DNA from: Planctomycetaceae bacterium | GTDB taxonomy: Bacteria > Planctomycetota > Planctomycetia > Pirellulales > Pirellulaceae | Direction: 5' to 3' | NCBI GenBank assembly: GCA_020638995.1 | Contig: JACKHM010000002.1 | Span: 1,488,001 to 1,552,000 of the forward strand | Length of the DNA stretch: 64,000 nucleotides | Shown here: one piece after another, positions 18,266-27,684 of the stretch | Position numbering within the stretch: the stretch's first letter is position 1 | How the letters are laid out: the number at the start of each line of letters is the position of its first letter | The notes under the pieces: model-generated | Seen by the model: the letters and a program-made list of their open reading frames with translations, nothing else | What the model was told of the DNA's origin: nothing | Database searches by the model: none | Translations under genes and position numbers: made by a program

Positions 18266-19174
18266 TTATCCGAATCGTCCCGTGACGTAGTCTTCCGTCT
18301 CCTTGAGCATGGGCTTGGTGAACAGCTGCTGTGTTGGACCGTACTCGATCAAATGGCCGAGGTACATGAACGCGGTATAGTCGCTCACACGAGATGCCTG
18401 CTGCATGTTGTGGGTGACGATCAATATCGAGTACTCGCCGCGAAGATCGCGAATCAGATCCTCGATCTTGATCGTGGCAAGTGGGTCGAGTGCGGAGCAT
18501 GGTTCATCGAGGAGTAAGACCTCCGGCTCGCTGGCAATCGCGCGAGCAATACACAGCCGTTGCTGCTGCCCACCGGAAAGGCTTAATCCGTTATCTTGGA
18601 GACGATCCTTCACTTCGTCCCATAAGGCGGCACCGCGCAGGCTCTTCTCACACACCTCGTCCAAGACGGCACGATTTCGCTCGCCGTCAATGCGTAAGGG
18701 ATAGACAACATTCTCGTAGATGCTCATCGGAAACGGGTTCGGCTTCTGAAAAACCATTCCCATTCGTTTGCGAAGCTCGATGACGTCGACTCCCACATCG
18801 AAGATTGATTCCCCATTGAGGATCATGTCACCTTGAATGCGAACAGTATCAATCAAATCGTTCATACGATTGACGCAGCGCAACAAAGTCGACTTGCCGC
18901 AGCCTGAAGGACCGATCAACGCTGTGACCTGGCCGGAGGGCATCGGCATCGAAACATCAAACAGCGCCTGCTTTGCCCCGTACCACAGACGAAAGTCTTT
19001 GATCTCGAGAACAGCATCCTCCTCGAAAACGCTTTTGTGAATCACGGCCTCGACCGACTCGCCATTGGCAATTCTTTCCAGCCGGCCTTTCGACGGTTTC
19101 TTTTGCGGCGGCGTCATGGGCGTCTCGTTAATTCCAGGCAAGGGTGTTAAATCGTTTGACGATGCCGTACTCAT
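18266..19174 (-). CDS. pstB: Phosphate ABC transporter ATP-binding protein PstB
   Basis: 302 residues from the ATG at 19174 (purine-rich GGAAGAAGAAG upstream); an alternative ATG lies at 19192. ABC ATPase motifs: Walker A GPSGCGKST, Q-loop FQKPNPFPMSIYENV (diagnostic for PstB), signature LSGGQQQR, Walker B VLLLDEPCSALDP, and H-loop VTHNMQQA. It energises phosphate uptake with PstA and PstC at the inner membrane. It lies 32 bases downstream of pstA in the same operon. It has an N-terminal extension of about 55 residues relative to the usual protein. Confidence 0.95.
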   Translation of the reverse strand: MSTASSNDLTPLPGINETPMTPPQKKPSKGRLERIANGESVEAVIHKSVFEEDAVLEIKDFRLWYGAKQALFDVSMPMPSGQVTALIGPSGCGKSTLLRCVNRMNDLIDTVRIQGDMILNGESIFDVGVDVIELRKRMGMVFQKPNPFPMSIYENVVYPLRIDGERNRAVLDEVCEKSLRGAALWDEVKDRLQDNGLSLSGGQQQRLCIARAIASEPEVLLLDEPCSALDPLATIKIEDLIRDLRGEYSILIVTHNMQQASRVSDYTAFMYLGHLIEYGPTQQLFTKPMLKETEDYVTGRFG

Positions 19175-19206
19175 TTGGTCTTCTTCTTCCATAGCGATGT
19201 TGAAAG

Positions 19207-21723
19207 CTAAAATTGCCCCGAGCCAAAGTGCTTTCGTAAACGAGCTCGGAGGGCAACGGCGGACACATTCAAACACGCAATCAAAGCGATCAGTAGCAAG
19301 GTCGTGGTGAATACCATTGGCTTGGCCGCTTCACTGTTGCGACTTTGGAATCCAAGGTCGTAGATATGAAAACCGAGATGCATAAAGCTGCGATCGGGAT
19401 GGATGAACGGTATAATGCCGTCTACCGGCAACTCAGGCACAAACTTCAATGCACCCACCAGCATCAGCGGTGCAACTTCACCCGCGCCACGAGCCATCGC
19501 GAGGATCATGCCAGTCATAATCCCGGGTGCTGCGTGGGGAAGGACAATCCGCCAAATCGTTTGCCACTTGCTCGCACCGCAACCGTACGAGCCTTCACGG
19601 AGCGAGTTGGGGACAGCTGACAGCGCCTCCTCTGTGGCCACGATGACGACGGGAAGCGTGAGCAGCGAGAGCGTCAACGACGCCCACAATAATCCGCCCT
19701 TTCCAAATTTTGGATTGTTCTGATGCGCTCGATAGAAGCCTTCAAAAAAGGGCGTCGTGAATAGAAGTAGTACGACTAACACCGTCGCGACCACCCACAA
19801 TGCGATCGATGTTCGCGAGGCGACCTGCTTCCAGGAAGACGCCGAAGCGGGATGAGCGCGTGATCCAGAGATGCCAATGATGAACGCGCCGACTGCCGTC
19901 ACCGCCAAAGCTGCAAGTAACATAAACCAACTGGATGCAGGCCAAGGCGTAACGCCCGCTTTGTCGGGGCCTCCATCGATATAGGCGCCAAAGAAGTAGC
20001 AGAAAAAGCCGAGCCCAAACACGCCGAATACGATACTGGGCACACCGGCCAGGTTGTTGATCGCGATCCGAACCGCGCTCACGACGATCCCGGCTTTTGC
20101 ATACTCGCGGAGGTAGAGTGCTGCCAGCACACCAAATGGAACCACAAACAACGACATGATCAACGTCATCGCGACGGTTCCCCAAATCGCCGGAAATACG
20201 CCACCTTCGGTATTGGCCGAGCGAGGATCGTCGGCGAGGAATTCACCCCAGCGAGAAAAGTAGACGCCTGCCTTCCCGCCAAGCGTCAGTTGATTCGGAA
20301 CATAGGCTCGTACGATCTCGCTCAGTGCATGTGCCTTATCGATGCCATCCGCAGTTACCAATCGCAATTGATATCGATCGTTCTCCGCATTGAGCTTATC
20401 GATCTCGAGTTGAATTTCCGCCGTCGCCTTGACCGCCTCTTCATTGACCTTCAAAAAACTAGCGACTTCGGTCTGGACCGCCTCAGGCGTCTGCGCGAGT
20501 TCCGCTCGCAACTCTTCGCGCCGCGTCACCGGCGTTTGTAGTTGTTGTTCGATGTCCGCATCTTCCGCCGCTTGCAATTGACGTGCAAACTTGACCACTT
20601 CAGGTTTCGTCTGATATCGCTTGACGATGGTTGCCACAAGTTCAGCGGTTTCACGACGGGACTGCTCGATGGCGTTGATCGTAAAGTCTAGTGACGCAAG
20701 CTCCGTTGCTTGCTGCAAGATCGCTGTTTCGTTATCGAGCTCGACGAGTTTCAGATTCAGCCTCGCATCCTCAAGTTCTCGGTTGACCTTCCCAACTTCG
20801 TGCTTCTCGAGCGATCGCCGTTTGCGATAGCGACGGCGCACTTCGTTATGAAATTCCTGGAACTTGTTCCAAGCCGCCTCTGCTCCTTCCCAGACTTGAA
20901 CGAACTCTTCAACATTCTGGTCGCCGCCGAGATCAGCGATCGCTACCACTTGACGGTTATCGAGTGTTGCTTCGCCGCGAACTCCGCTCGCCGCATCGAA
21001 TCCAGCGAGAAACGCGGTAACGGACTTAGCACGGGCGGCGTTTAGCTCCGCCGTAATCGGTACGATCGCCTTATCGAATTCGGCAAAATCATCGGGCGGC
21101 AGACGCCAGCGATTGGCTTCAAAGAAACGCAGCACACTTGCAAGCTCTTCTTCCGGCGGTGCAACCTCACGCAGATGTCGCAAGGCGAATTCTTTTGGTT
21201 CACCGTAAAACCGCCCCCATTCGATCCGTTCCAACACCACACCCCATGTTGGCTTCGACTCGCTGCCTTCCTTGATCTCAAACGCGCTGACCCAATTGAA
21301 GTCTTCGTTGGTCAGCTCAAAGTTTCCGGTTCGAAACAAGCGTCGCGTGGTCTCGCCAGAGTCTCTCCCGCCCAACAGACCGTTCGCCGCAGCCGCCAAA
21401 TCCGGATTCATGTTGCCGACGACGTCCGAGCTGATCGTGTAACTCTCGCTGCGCGTCACTTCGCCCATTCTGATAGTACCATCGGCAAGTTCCACTCTGA
21501 TCAACGGCAGCGGCCAAAAGGTGAAGGTTCCCCAATACAAAACCAATGCTAAAAGACCAACGATCATGGTCACGCACAGCACGAGCGCACCGCCAGTAAG
21601 CCACACGAGCGGCTCGCCCAGCGCAATCAACGACAGGCCAGGCTTCGAGGTGCGCCGGCGATGACGCTTCGGCTTGGCATCTGTCTGAGATTCGGAGTCA
21701 GTAGTAGCAGTGTCTATGCTCAT
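19207..21723 (-). CDS. pstA: Phosphate ABC transporter permease PstA, enlarged by a coiled-coil domain
   Basis: 838 residues, against ~290 for ordinary PstA. After the first membrane helix (LVLCVTMIVGLLALVLYWG) comes a ~430-residue insert with long helical, coiled-coil sequence (KRRSLEKHEVGKVNRELEDARLNLKLVELDN and onward). The C-terminal ~300 residues are a standard permease (TVAMTLIMSLFVVPFGVLAALYLREY, ATEEALSAVPNSLREGSYGCGASKWQTI, GAGEVAPLMLVGA), including the EAA-type loop that docks PstB. Ends 32 bases before pstB and starts 7 bases after pstC ends. The insert most likely lies in the periplasm; its role is unknown. Confidence 0.93.
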   Translation of the reverse strand: MSIDTATTDSESQTDAKPKRHRRRTSKPGLSLIALGEPLVWLTGGALVLCVTMIVGLLALVLYWGTFTFWPLPLIRVELADGTIRMGEVTRSESYTISSDVVGNMNPDLAAAANGLLGGRDSGETTRRLFRTGNFELTNEDFNWVSAFEIKEGSESKPTWGVVLERIEWGRFYGEPKEFALRHLREVAPPEEELASVLRFFEANRWRLPPDDFAEFDKAIVPITAELNAARAKSVTAFLAGFDAASGVRGEATLDNRQVVAIADLGGDQNVEEFVQVWEGAEAAWNKFQEFHNEVRRRYRKRRSLEKHEVGKVNRELEDARLNLKLVELDNETAILQQATELASLDFTINAIEQSRRETAELVATIVKRYQTKPEVVKFARQLQAAEDADIEQQLQTPVTRREELRAELAQTPEAVQTEVASFLKVNEEAVKATAEIQLEIDKLNAENDRYQLRLVTADGIDKAHALSEIVRAYVPNQLTLGGKAGVYFSRWGEFLADDPRSANTEGGVFPAIWGTVAMTLIMSLFVVPFGVLAALYLREYAKAGIVVSAVRIAINNLAGVPSIVFGVFGLGFFCYFFGAYIDGGPDKAGVTPWPASSWFMLLAALAVTAVGAFIIGISGSRAHPASASSWKQVASRTSIALWVVATVLVVLLLFTTPFFEGFYRAHQNNPKFGKGGLLWASLTLSLLTLPVVIVATEEALSAVPNSLREGSYGCGASKWQTIWRIVLPHAAPGIMTGMILAMARGAGEVAPLMLVGALKFVPELPVDGIIPFIHPDRSFMHLGFHIYDLGFQSRNSEAAKPMVFTTTLLLIALIACLNVSAVALRARLRKHFGSGQF

Positions 21724-21730
21724 CTGCAGA

Positions 21731-24352
21731 TTACAGTTGGTAAGCGCGGCGGCGGAACCGAAGTCGCACGACTTCGGCGATTGTGTTTAGGAGGAACGTC
21801 AAGACAAACAGCGTCAACGCGCACAAAAACAGCGTACGGTAGTGCGTGCTATCCTTTACCGCTTCCGGCAGTTCGACGGCGATGTTTGCAGATAGCGTGC
21901 GAAAACCGTTAAATACGTTCCACTCGACAACAGGTGTGTTGCCTGCGGCCATCAATACGATCATTGTCTCGCCGACCGCTCGCCCCAAGCCAATCATGAC
22001 CGCCGAAAATAGTCCGCTCATTGCTGTTGGCACCACAATCCGAACCGCGGTCTGCCAAGGTGTCGCGCCGCAACCTAGCGACGCCGATCGTAAATGATTC
22101 GGAACGGTGTTGAGCGCATCGTCGGCAATGGTGTAGATGATCGGGATAACGGCAAACCCCATCACAAAGCCCACCACCAACGCGTTCCGCTGTGTATAGG
22201 TGTCAACGTAAGTCCCACGCGGGTCCCAACCCACCCAGTTCAACAACCACGATACGCCAAAGGCAAAGGCAAACATTGCCGTAACGCCGACGAAGAATTT
22301 CGCAAAGCTGAGTAATGCGAACTGCGACCGATTCCACCGTTCGGCCATATTTCGCAGAATTGGGTTCACGTACAAAGTCACTAACGCTGTCGCGAGGACC
22401 GCACTGAACGGTATCCACAACAAAAGCCAGCCTGTGGTCCCGGTGCCAATCTGCCCGTCGAGCCACCGTTTTACGTCGCCGGAAAACAGTAGTCGCTCGA
22501 CCAGCGGCCCCGACCAAATGGCGAGCAACAGACCGATAAACAAGGGCGGTGTCAGGAACAACAGTCGATACTTTTGCAACACCAACACCCGACGATGCGG
22601 CACAAGCTGCCACAGGTGTGCAGCCAACAAGTAGGCCAACGGGACCATCACAAAAGACGAGATCGTTGCGGGCACCGCTCCTTCAACGATGGGAGCAAAG
22701 ACAAGTGCCGCCAAGAAACCAAGCACGACACTCGGCAAGCTTGCCATCATTTCGATCGTCGGTTTGATAATCGTCCGAGCTCTTGGGTGCATAAACTCGC
22801 TGGTATAAATCGCAGCCAGCAAGGCCAGCGGTGCCCCAAATAGCATCGTGTAGAATGTGGCCTTCAATGTTCCAAAAATTAAGGGTGCGAGACCAAGTTT
22901 CATCTCAGGTGCGGCAGTCGCGAAGGAAGATTGCCATTGGTGCACAGGAGCCGAATAGCCCTCGTACCAAACAGCACCGAACAACGAAGCCAGCGTCGCT
23001 TCTGGATAAGCCGGATTGAATGCAGCACGCCATAGTCTTTTGGGAGTAATCGCAATCAAACCGCTTTCTTTAGGAGCGATAATGATCCGATCTATCGTAT
23101 CCGCGTCGGGCACGCGCTTCTCGATGACAAGTTGCTCCGTCGTAACATGGCAGACGCGGATAATCCCGTCGGCGTACCCGACACCGATCATGCGACTTCG
23201 CTGCGACGGACAAAGAGACGTTACGGGTGCCTTGTAGGGGGGCAGCACATGAACTCGCGTCAGCTCCCAACCATCCTTAGTCGCGTTATCAATCAGTTCC
23301 CGAGTCTTAAACCAAGCATTAAGCCCGCCTCGATTGTCTCCGCAGACCATCGTCTCGCGTCCGAGCACGAATTTGCAAGCAGTTAGCTGCGCACCCTCGT
23401 CGGACAACAGATCTGTGTCTTCGACAATGGTCACGTTGCCCAAGTCGCGAATGTCGTATCGCCGGAGTTCGCCGTCCTTCCAGATCACAAAAACATTGTC
23501 GCCGCGTCCCGAGATCAAAACTCGGAATGGAACCGCGGCGCTGGACTCGAACGGCAAGACCGTCGAGGCGACCTCCAAGCTGGTCGCTCCGGTAAACGCG
23601 TTCTCTTTGAGTGACGCCTTGCAATACTTCAAATCGCCGCCGTTTGCATACAGGGCTACAGCGTATTCCTTCGTACCAAGAGCGCCTTCGCTCGGTGGGA
23701 TATGATCTAACACCCTGACTGCCGCTTCCGCGACTTTGACTGGTGACAGCATGTCAACGGCCAGTTGTTGCAACCGGTACTGGCCCTGCGGCGTCTTTTG
23801 AACGATTCCAGCATCCCACCTGGAAATCCCGCCCGACTTCAAATCGCGAGTTTCCTCGGGAAGATCCTTCTCGTCGTAGAAAGTGGTTTTGAACCCAAGC
23901 TGCCCAAAAACAACCGTACCATCGTCCAGGCCGAGAGCCACCGCGCCTTCGCCGATGGTTTCCGAGACCCCCGTTATCTCTCGATCCGCGGCCAACAGTT
24001 GCTTCTCTTCGAGAATCTTCCCATCGTGCAAGCCAAAGACTTGAAGCAAACCATTGCGATACAAGGCCCAGCCCATCGTTTCGTATTCGTCGACCTGAAC
24101 CGCTAGTGGTGCTTCGGAACTCCAGGGGGACTCACTTTCAGATTCTGGTCCGAGCGTTGCTTTGTAAAATAGCGGTGCAACAACAAAGAACAGCGAGATG
24201 AAAACCAAAGAGACCGACACGATTGTGCCGATTCCCCCGAACGCGATTACGCGGGCTGAAACGACGTCTGCAAAGCGAACTGTCCAGGCCGTTTGCTTTC
24301 TTCGCTTCCGCCCAGTGAAGACTTGATTCGTAGTTGCTTCGGAATTCATCAA
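21731..24352 (-). CDS. pstC: Phosphate ABC transporter permease PstC, with beta-propeller-like insert
   Basis: 873 residues, against ~310 normally. After the first helix (IVSVSLVFISLFFVVAPLFY) a ~380-residue insert is beta-rich with WD/PQQ-like repeats (MGWALYRNGLLQVFGLHDGKILEEKQLL, VFVIWKDGELRRYDIRDLG, IGVGYADGIIRVCHVT), suggesting a beta-propeller. The C-terminal part is a standard PstC permease (ATFYTMLFGAPLALLAAIYTSEFM, ADDALNTVPNHLRSASLGCGATPWQTAVRIVVPTA, GRAVGETMIVLMAAG). It forms the channel with PstA. Follows pstS after a 155-base gap that contains a hairpin and a 19-bp tandem repeat. Confidence 0.93.
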   Translation of the reverse strand: MMNSEATTNQVFTGRKRRKQTAWTVRFADVVSARVIAFGGIGTIVSVSLVFISLFFVVAPLFYKATLGPESESESPWSSEAPLAVQVDEYETMGWALYRNGLLQVFGLHDGKILEEKQLLAADREITGVSETIGEGAVALGLDDGTVVFGQLGFKTTFYDEKDLPEETRDLKSGGISRWDAGIVQKTPQGQYRLQQLAVDMLSPVKVAEAAVRVLDHIPPSEGALGTKEYAVALYANGGDLKYCKASLKENAFTGATSLEVASTVLPFESSAAVPFRVLISGRGDNVFVIWKDGELRRYDIRDLGNVTIVEDTDLLSDEGAQLTACKFVLGRETMVCGDNRGGLNAWFKTRELIDNATKDGWELTRVHVLPPYKAPVTSLCPSQRSRMIGVGYADGIIRVCHVTTEQLVIEKRVPDADTIDRIIIAPKESGLIAITPKRLWRAAFNPAYPEATLASLFGAVWYEGYSAPVHQWQSSFATAAPEMKLGLAPLIFGTLKATFYTMLFGAPLALLAAIYTSEFMHPRARTIIKPTIEMMASLPSVVLGFLAALVFAPIVEGAVPATISSFVMVPLAYLLAAHLWQLVPHRRVLVLQKYRLLFLTPPLFIGLLLAIWSGPLVERLLFSGDVKRWLDGQIGTGTTGWLLLWIPFSAVLATALVTLYVNPILRNMAERWNRSQFALLSFAKFFVGVTAMFAFAFGVSWLLNWVGWDPRGTYVDTYTQRNALVVGFVMGFAVIPIIYTIADDALNTVPNHLRSASLGCGATPWQTAVRIVVPTAMSGLFSAVMIGLGRAVGETMIVLMAAGNTPVVEWNVFNGFRTLSANIAVELPEAVKDSTHYRTLFLCALTLFVLTFLLNTIAEVVRLRFRRRAYQL

Positions 24353-24358
24353 ACCAAA

Positions 24359-24396
24359 CCAATACCTTCAGAGCGAGCCAATACCTTCAGAGCGAG
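24359..24396. repeat. 19-bp tandem duplication upstream of pstC
   Basis: CCAATACCTTCAGAGCGAG occurs twice in tandem (24359-24377 and 24378-24396), just ahead of the pstC start. It looks like a slippage duplication; a regulatory meaning is not shown. Confidence 0.7.
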
Positions 24397-24448
24397 ATTG
24401 TGCTCGGCTCCTGAGCGTTCTTCGGTGTAGACAACTTAGAAAGCGAAA

Positions 24449-24499
24449 GAGCCAAACGGAGAGCAGGCAGATGCGAGGGCCTGCGCTCGCGTTTGGCTC
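24449..24499 (-). terminator. Strong hairpin between pstS and pstC
   Basis: GAGCCAAACG at 24449-24458 pairs with CGTTTGGCTC at 24490-24499, with further GAGC/GCTC pairing inside. No clear T-run follows, so it may be an mRNA-stabilising or attenuating hairpin rather than a full terminator. Such hairpins after the binding-protein gene keep pstS mRNA more abundant than the permease part. Confidence 0.55.
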
Positions 24500-24507
24500 A
24501 TTCGGGC

Positions 24508-25485
24508 TTAGAAATCGGGCTTGATGCCGACAGACTCGAGCGACTTTCGGGCGACCGCAGCATTCACTGGGAAGTATCCGTCTTCGATCACCTTCTCCTG
24601 ACCTTGCTTGCTGAAGACGTACTTGACGAATTCGCGACGTAGCGGGTCGAGTTGGCTGCCTGGCTTGTAGTTCACACTTAACCAGAGGAATCTCGCCAAC
24701 GGGTAGTCGCCGGAGTATGCGTTTTCAGCAACGGCTTCCACCAACTTGCCTTCCTCTTTGCCAAGAGCGACGGCACGCACGTCGGCGGTCTTATACCCAA
24801 TGCCGCTGTAACCGATGCCGAACTTCTCGCTGGCGACACCTTGGACGACGGCCGAGCTGCCTGGCTGCTCCTTCACCGAAGCCTTGTAGTCTCCTTCGCC
24901 CAGCACATTCTCTTTGAAATACCCATATGTTCCGGAAGCCGAGTTGCGTCCGTAGATGCTGATTGGCGAACTCGCCCAATCACCCGTCAAGCCGACCTGC
25001 CCCCAGTTCTTGATATCTTCTTTGTAGCCCAGCTTGCGCGTGCTCGAAAAGATTGCGTCCGCTTGAGCCAACGTCAAACCTTTGATCGGGTTGTCTTTGT
25101 TGACGTACACGGCCAGCATATCGATGCTCGTGCCAAGCTGCACGCACTTGTATCCATACCGCTTCTCAAACTCATCCTGCTCCGCTGACTTCATCGCGCG
25201 GCTCATCGGACCAAACGTCGCGGTGCCGGTGATAAGAGCCGGTGGTGCCGTTGACGATCCTTTCCCCTCGATCTCGACACGGACCGCGGGATAAAACTGC
25301 AAGAAGCCTTCCGACCACAGAGTCATCATATTGTTCATCGTGTCCGAACCAACACTCTTGATGCTGCCAGAGACACCAGCGGCGGGTCGGTAGTCCGGCA
25401 AGGCCGCATCCACCTGGACGCCTTGAGCAGACACAACGATCGGCAGCGCGAACATTAGCAGCGCAAACGAGACCACAAACTTCAT
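24508..25485 (-). CDS. pstS: Phosphate-binding protein PstS
   Basis: 325 residues with a signal peptide (MKFVVSFALLMFALPIVVSAQG). Phosphate-binding motifs are visible: SIKSVGSDTMNNMMTLWSEGF, GKGSSTAPPALITGTATFGPMSRAM, GRNSASGTYGYFKE and PGSSAVVQGVASEKFGIGYSG. It captures phosphate in the periplasm for PstCAB. An AGGAG-type site precedes the ATG at 25485 (GAAGGAGCTCG). First gene of the operon, with Pho-box-like repeats 190-300 bases upstream. Confidence 0.96.
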   Translation of the reverse strand: MKFVVSFALLMFALPIVVSAQGVQVDAALPDYRPAAGVSGSIKSVGSDTMNNMMTLWSEGFLQFYPAVRVEIEGKGSSTAPPALITGTATFGPMSRAMKSAEQDEFEKRYGYKCVQLGTSIDMLAVYVNKDNPIKGLTLAQADAIFSSTRKLGYKEDIKNWGQVGLTGDWASSPISIYGRNSASGTYGYFKENVLGEGDYKASVKEQPGSSAVVQGVASEKFGIGYSGIGYKTADVRAVALGKEEGKLVEAVAENAYSGDYPLARFLWLSVNYKPGSQLDPLRREFVKYVFSKQGQEKVIEDGYFPVNAAVARKSLESVGIKPDF

Positions 25486-25677
25486 TTTCGAGCTCCTTCG
25501 AACTATGGAGGTGAGTAAGTTCCTTCAATCTGCCGTAAGAAGACTCCGAAGATGTGAGGAGGTTGTGTAGGTGATGTTAAGAACTGATAAAGCTTTCCTT
25601 GAGGGACTAGTGACCACCAAATCTATCAACAAGATTTCCACCGCTTCTTACTTTGGATTTGCGCTGCGAATTTCTGC

Positions 25678-25695
25678 CTTCATGCAAACTTCATG
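25678..25695 (-). promoter_or_regulatory. Pho-box-like repeat 1 upstream of pstS
   Basis: CTTCATGCAAACTTCATG: two CTTCATG heptamers separated by four bases, the same 7+4+7 architecture as the E. coli PhoB box (CTGTCAT-4-CTGTCAT). Lies 193 bases upstream of the pstS start in the intergenic region shared with a hybrid kinase gene. Confidence 0.6.
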
Positions 25696-25761
25696 TTGAA
25701 AGTCGCGTCGCGTTGGCAACCTCGAAAGTGCGTCAACTGGCTGTATTCAAACAATTTACGC

Positions 25762-25779
25762 CTTCATATTCACTTCACA
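25762..25779 (-). promoter_or_regulatory. Pho-box-like repeat 2 upstream of pstS
   Basis: CTTCATATTCACTTCACA: CTTCATA and CTTCACA spaced by four bases, 84 bases from repeat 1 (eight helical turns). Close to the divergent kinase gene at 25867, so one regulator could act on both. Confidence 0.55.
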
Positions 25780-25866
25780 TTGCGACAACTACGCCCATCG
25801 AGTTTCAGAGTTCCCCAAATGTGCCATTGCCATTCGGTCGTCTTTAGTTCCAATACGAGGTCATGA

Positions 25867-27498
25867 GTGACCGTGCCGCCATGGCGCCTTCGAAATGGAT
25901 TCCCAATCATGGCAAGACACCGCTTCTTTACGCTGTCGCCCGAGGTTCTCTGCGCGATTGGTTATGACGGCCGCTTCCAACGCGTAAACCCCGCTTTCAC
26001 CGAGGCGTTTGGCTACAACGAGCGAGAGTTGCGACGCATTAGCTTCATTGAGCTGGCGACCGACGAAGATCAATTGACCGCCAAGCAAGAACTCGAGCGT
26101 TTGGTGGAAGGAAGCGTAACTCGCGAGTTTGAAATTCGATGTCGTTGTGCACAAGGGCGCGAGAAGTGGTTGACCTGGACAGCCAAATCGTATCCCAAAG
26201 AAAAAGTGATCTATGCAGCAGCCCGCGACACAACTCAACAAAAAGTCGCCGAACAACAGCTGAAGCAATACAACCATCGTCTGCGCGAACTAAGTGCTGC
26301 TTCCCAGGCTGCAACCGAGGCCAAGACCGAATTGCTAGCGAATGTCAGCCACGAGTTGCGCACTCCGATGTCCGCAATTCTGATGATTGCTGAGGTCTTG
26401 CAAAATAATGTCGCAAATCCGGACAACTATGAAGCCGTAGGAATAATCAAGCGGAATGGCGAGTACTTGTTAACACTGATCAATCAACTTTTGGATATCG
26501 CAAAAATTGAAGCCGGCAAGATGGCCGTCGAAAAGCTTCCCAGTTCGCCCCACGCGATTCTGGGTGAAGTGGAATCGCTCGTTCGAATTCGTGCCGAAGA
26601 AAAGTGTTTGAGTTTCAGAGTGAGGACCAAGGGCGAAATTCCGGAGACTGTTCAGACCGACCCCACGCGCCTGCGTGAGGTGCTCATTAACCTGATTGAC
26701 AATGCCATCAAGTTCACGGAGTCAGGCACGGTGAGCGTGTCTGTCTCGTATGTTGATTCAGATCCACCTCAGTTGCGGTTTGATGTGAGAGACACGGGGC
26801 TGGGGATGAACGCCGCTCAAGTCGAACGACTGTTCGAGCCATTCACACAAGGCGATTCTTCAACAACACGCGAGTTCGGCGGCACTGGCCTGGGGCTGAC
26901 GATCAGCCGGCAGTTGGCCAAGCTGCTGGGTGGGGATATCTCAGTGACTAGTGAGCCCGGCAAGGGCAGCACATTTTCGCTGTTTATCAACACAGGTCCG
27001 CTTGATGGCATCCGGTTCGTCTCAACTCGCCAACCGCAGAGTTCCGAGAATGCAGCAACGGGTAATTCTGTTTCTCCACCGCGGCTCAATTGCCGAGTTC
27101 TGCTCGCCGAGGACTATCCGGACATCCAGCGTCCCGTGAAGTATGTTTTAGAGAACACAGGGGCAACCGTGACGATTGCCGAAAACGGCCAGGAAGCGAT
27201 CGATTTAGTTCTCGATGCAAATCGGAAAGAAGAGCCCTTCGACATTGTATTAATGGACATGCAGATGCCCGTCGTCGATGGATACACAGCGACTCGGCGA
27301 CTGCGCGAGCAAGGATACAACCGCCCCATCATCGCGTTAACGGCACACGCGATGGAAAGCGATCGCCACAAGTGTCTTGATGCTGGGTGCGATGATTATG
27401 TCGCCAAACCGCTAGAAATGGCAAAACTAATCGGATTAGTTCACCGCCATACACAGCATGCGCACTCGCCGAATAATACTCAATTGCTCATCATGTAA
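25867..27498 (+). CDS. Hybrid histidine kinase (PAS-HisKA-HATPase-REC)
   Basis: 543 residues from a GTG at 25867, chosen for GAGG six bases upstream; an ATG at 25909 is the alternative. PAS domain roughly residues 20-135 (LSPEVLCAIGYDGRFQRVNPAFTEAFGY), phospho-acceptor histidine in NVSHELRTPMSAI near residue 165, ATPase boxes LIDNAIKFTESG, DTGLGMN and GGTGLGLTIS, and a receiver at ~415-535 with the acceptor Asp in VLMDMQMPVVDGY. No membrane segment, so it is cytoplasmic. Divergent from pstS with Pho-box-like repeats between them; it may be the partner of the phosphate regulator, but this is inference. Confidence 0.92.
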   Translation: MTVPPWRLRNGFPIMARHRFFTLSPEVLCAIGYDGRFQRVNPAFTEAFGYNERELRRISFIELATDEDQLTAKQELERLVEGSVTREFEIRCRCAQGREKWLTWTAKSYPKEKVIYAAARDTTQQKVAEQQLKQYNHRLRELSAASQAATEAKTELLANVSHELRTPMSAILMIAEVLQNNVANPDNYEAVGIIKRNGEYLLTLINQLLDIAKIEAGKMAVEKLPSSPHAILGEVESLVRIRAEEKCLSFRVRTKGEIPETVQTDPTRLREVLINLIDNAIKFTESGTVSVSVSYVDSDPPQLRFDVRDTGLGMNAAQVERLFEPFTQGDSSTTREFGGTGLGLTISRQLAKLLGGDISVTSEPGKGSTFSLFINTGPLDGIRFVSTRQPQSSENAATGNSVSPPRLNCRVLLAEDYPDIQRPVKYVLENTGATVTIAENGQEAIDLVLDANRKEEPFDIVLMDMQMPVVDGYTATRRLREQGYNRPIIALTAHAMESDRHKCLDAGCDDYVAKPLEMAKLIGLVHRHTQHAHSPNNTQLLIM

Positions 27499-27684
27499 CT
27501 CGAACGTGGCCCGGTGATGGCCGCAATCTCCTGCGCGGGCGATCCCGTTCTTTTGCAAGGGCGCGAAGGGGATTGCCAACCGGCTGGTGCATTTAACTTT
27601 GGAGCGATCGAACCGTCGATGTGTTCGGCGAATCGGCGCAAGCCACTCCACAAACTGGTTCACAAGCCTAAAGACTCGTCCCTT

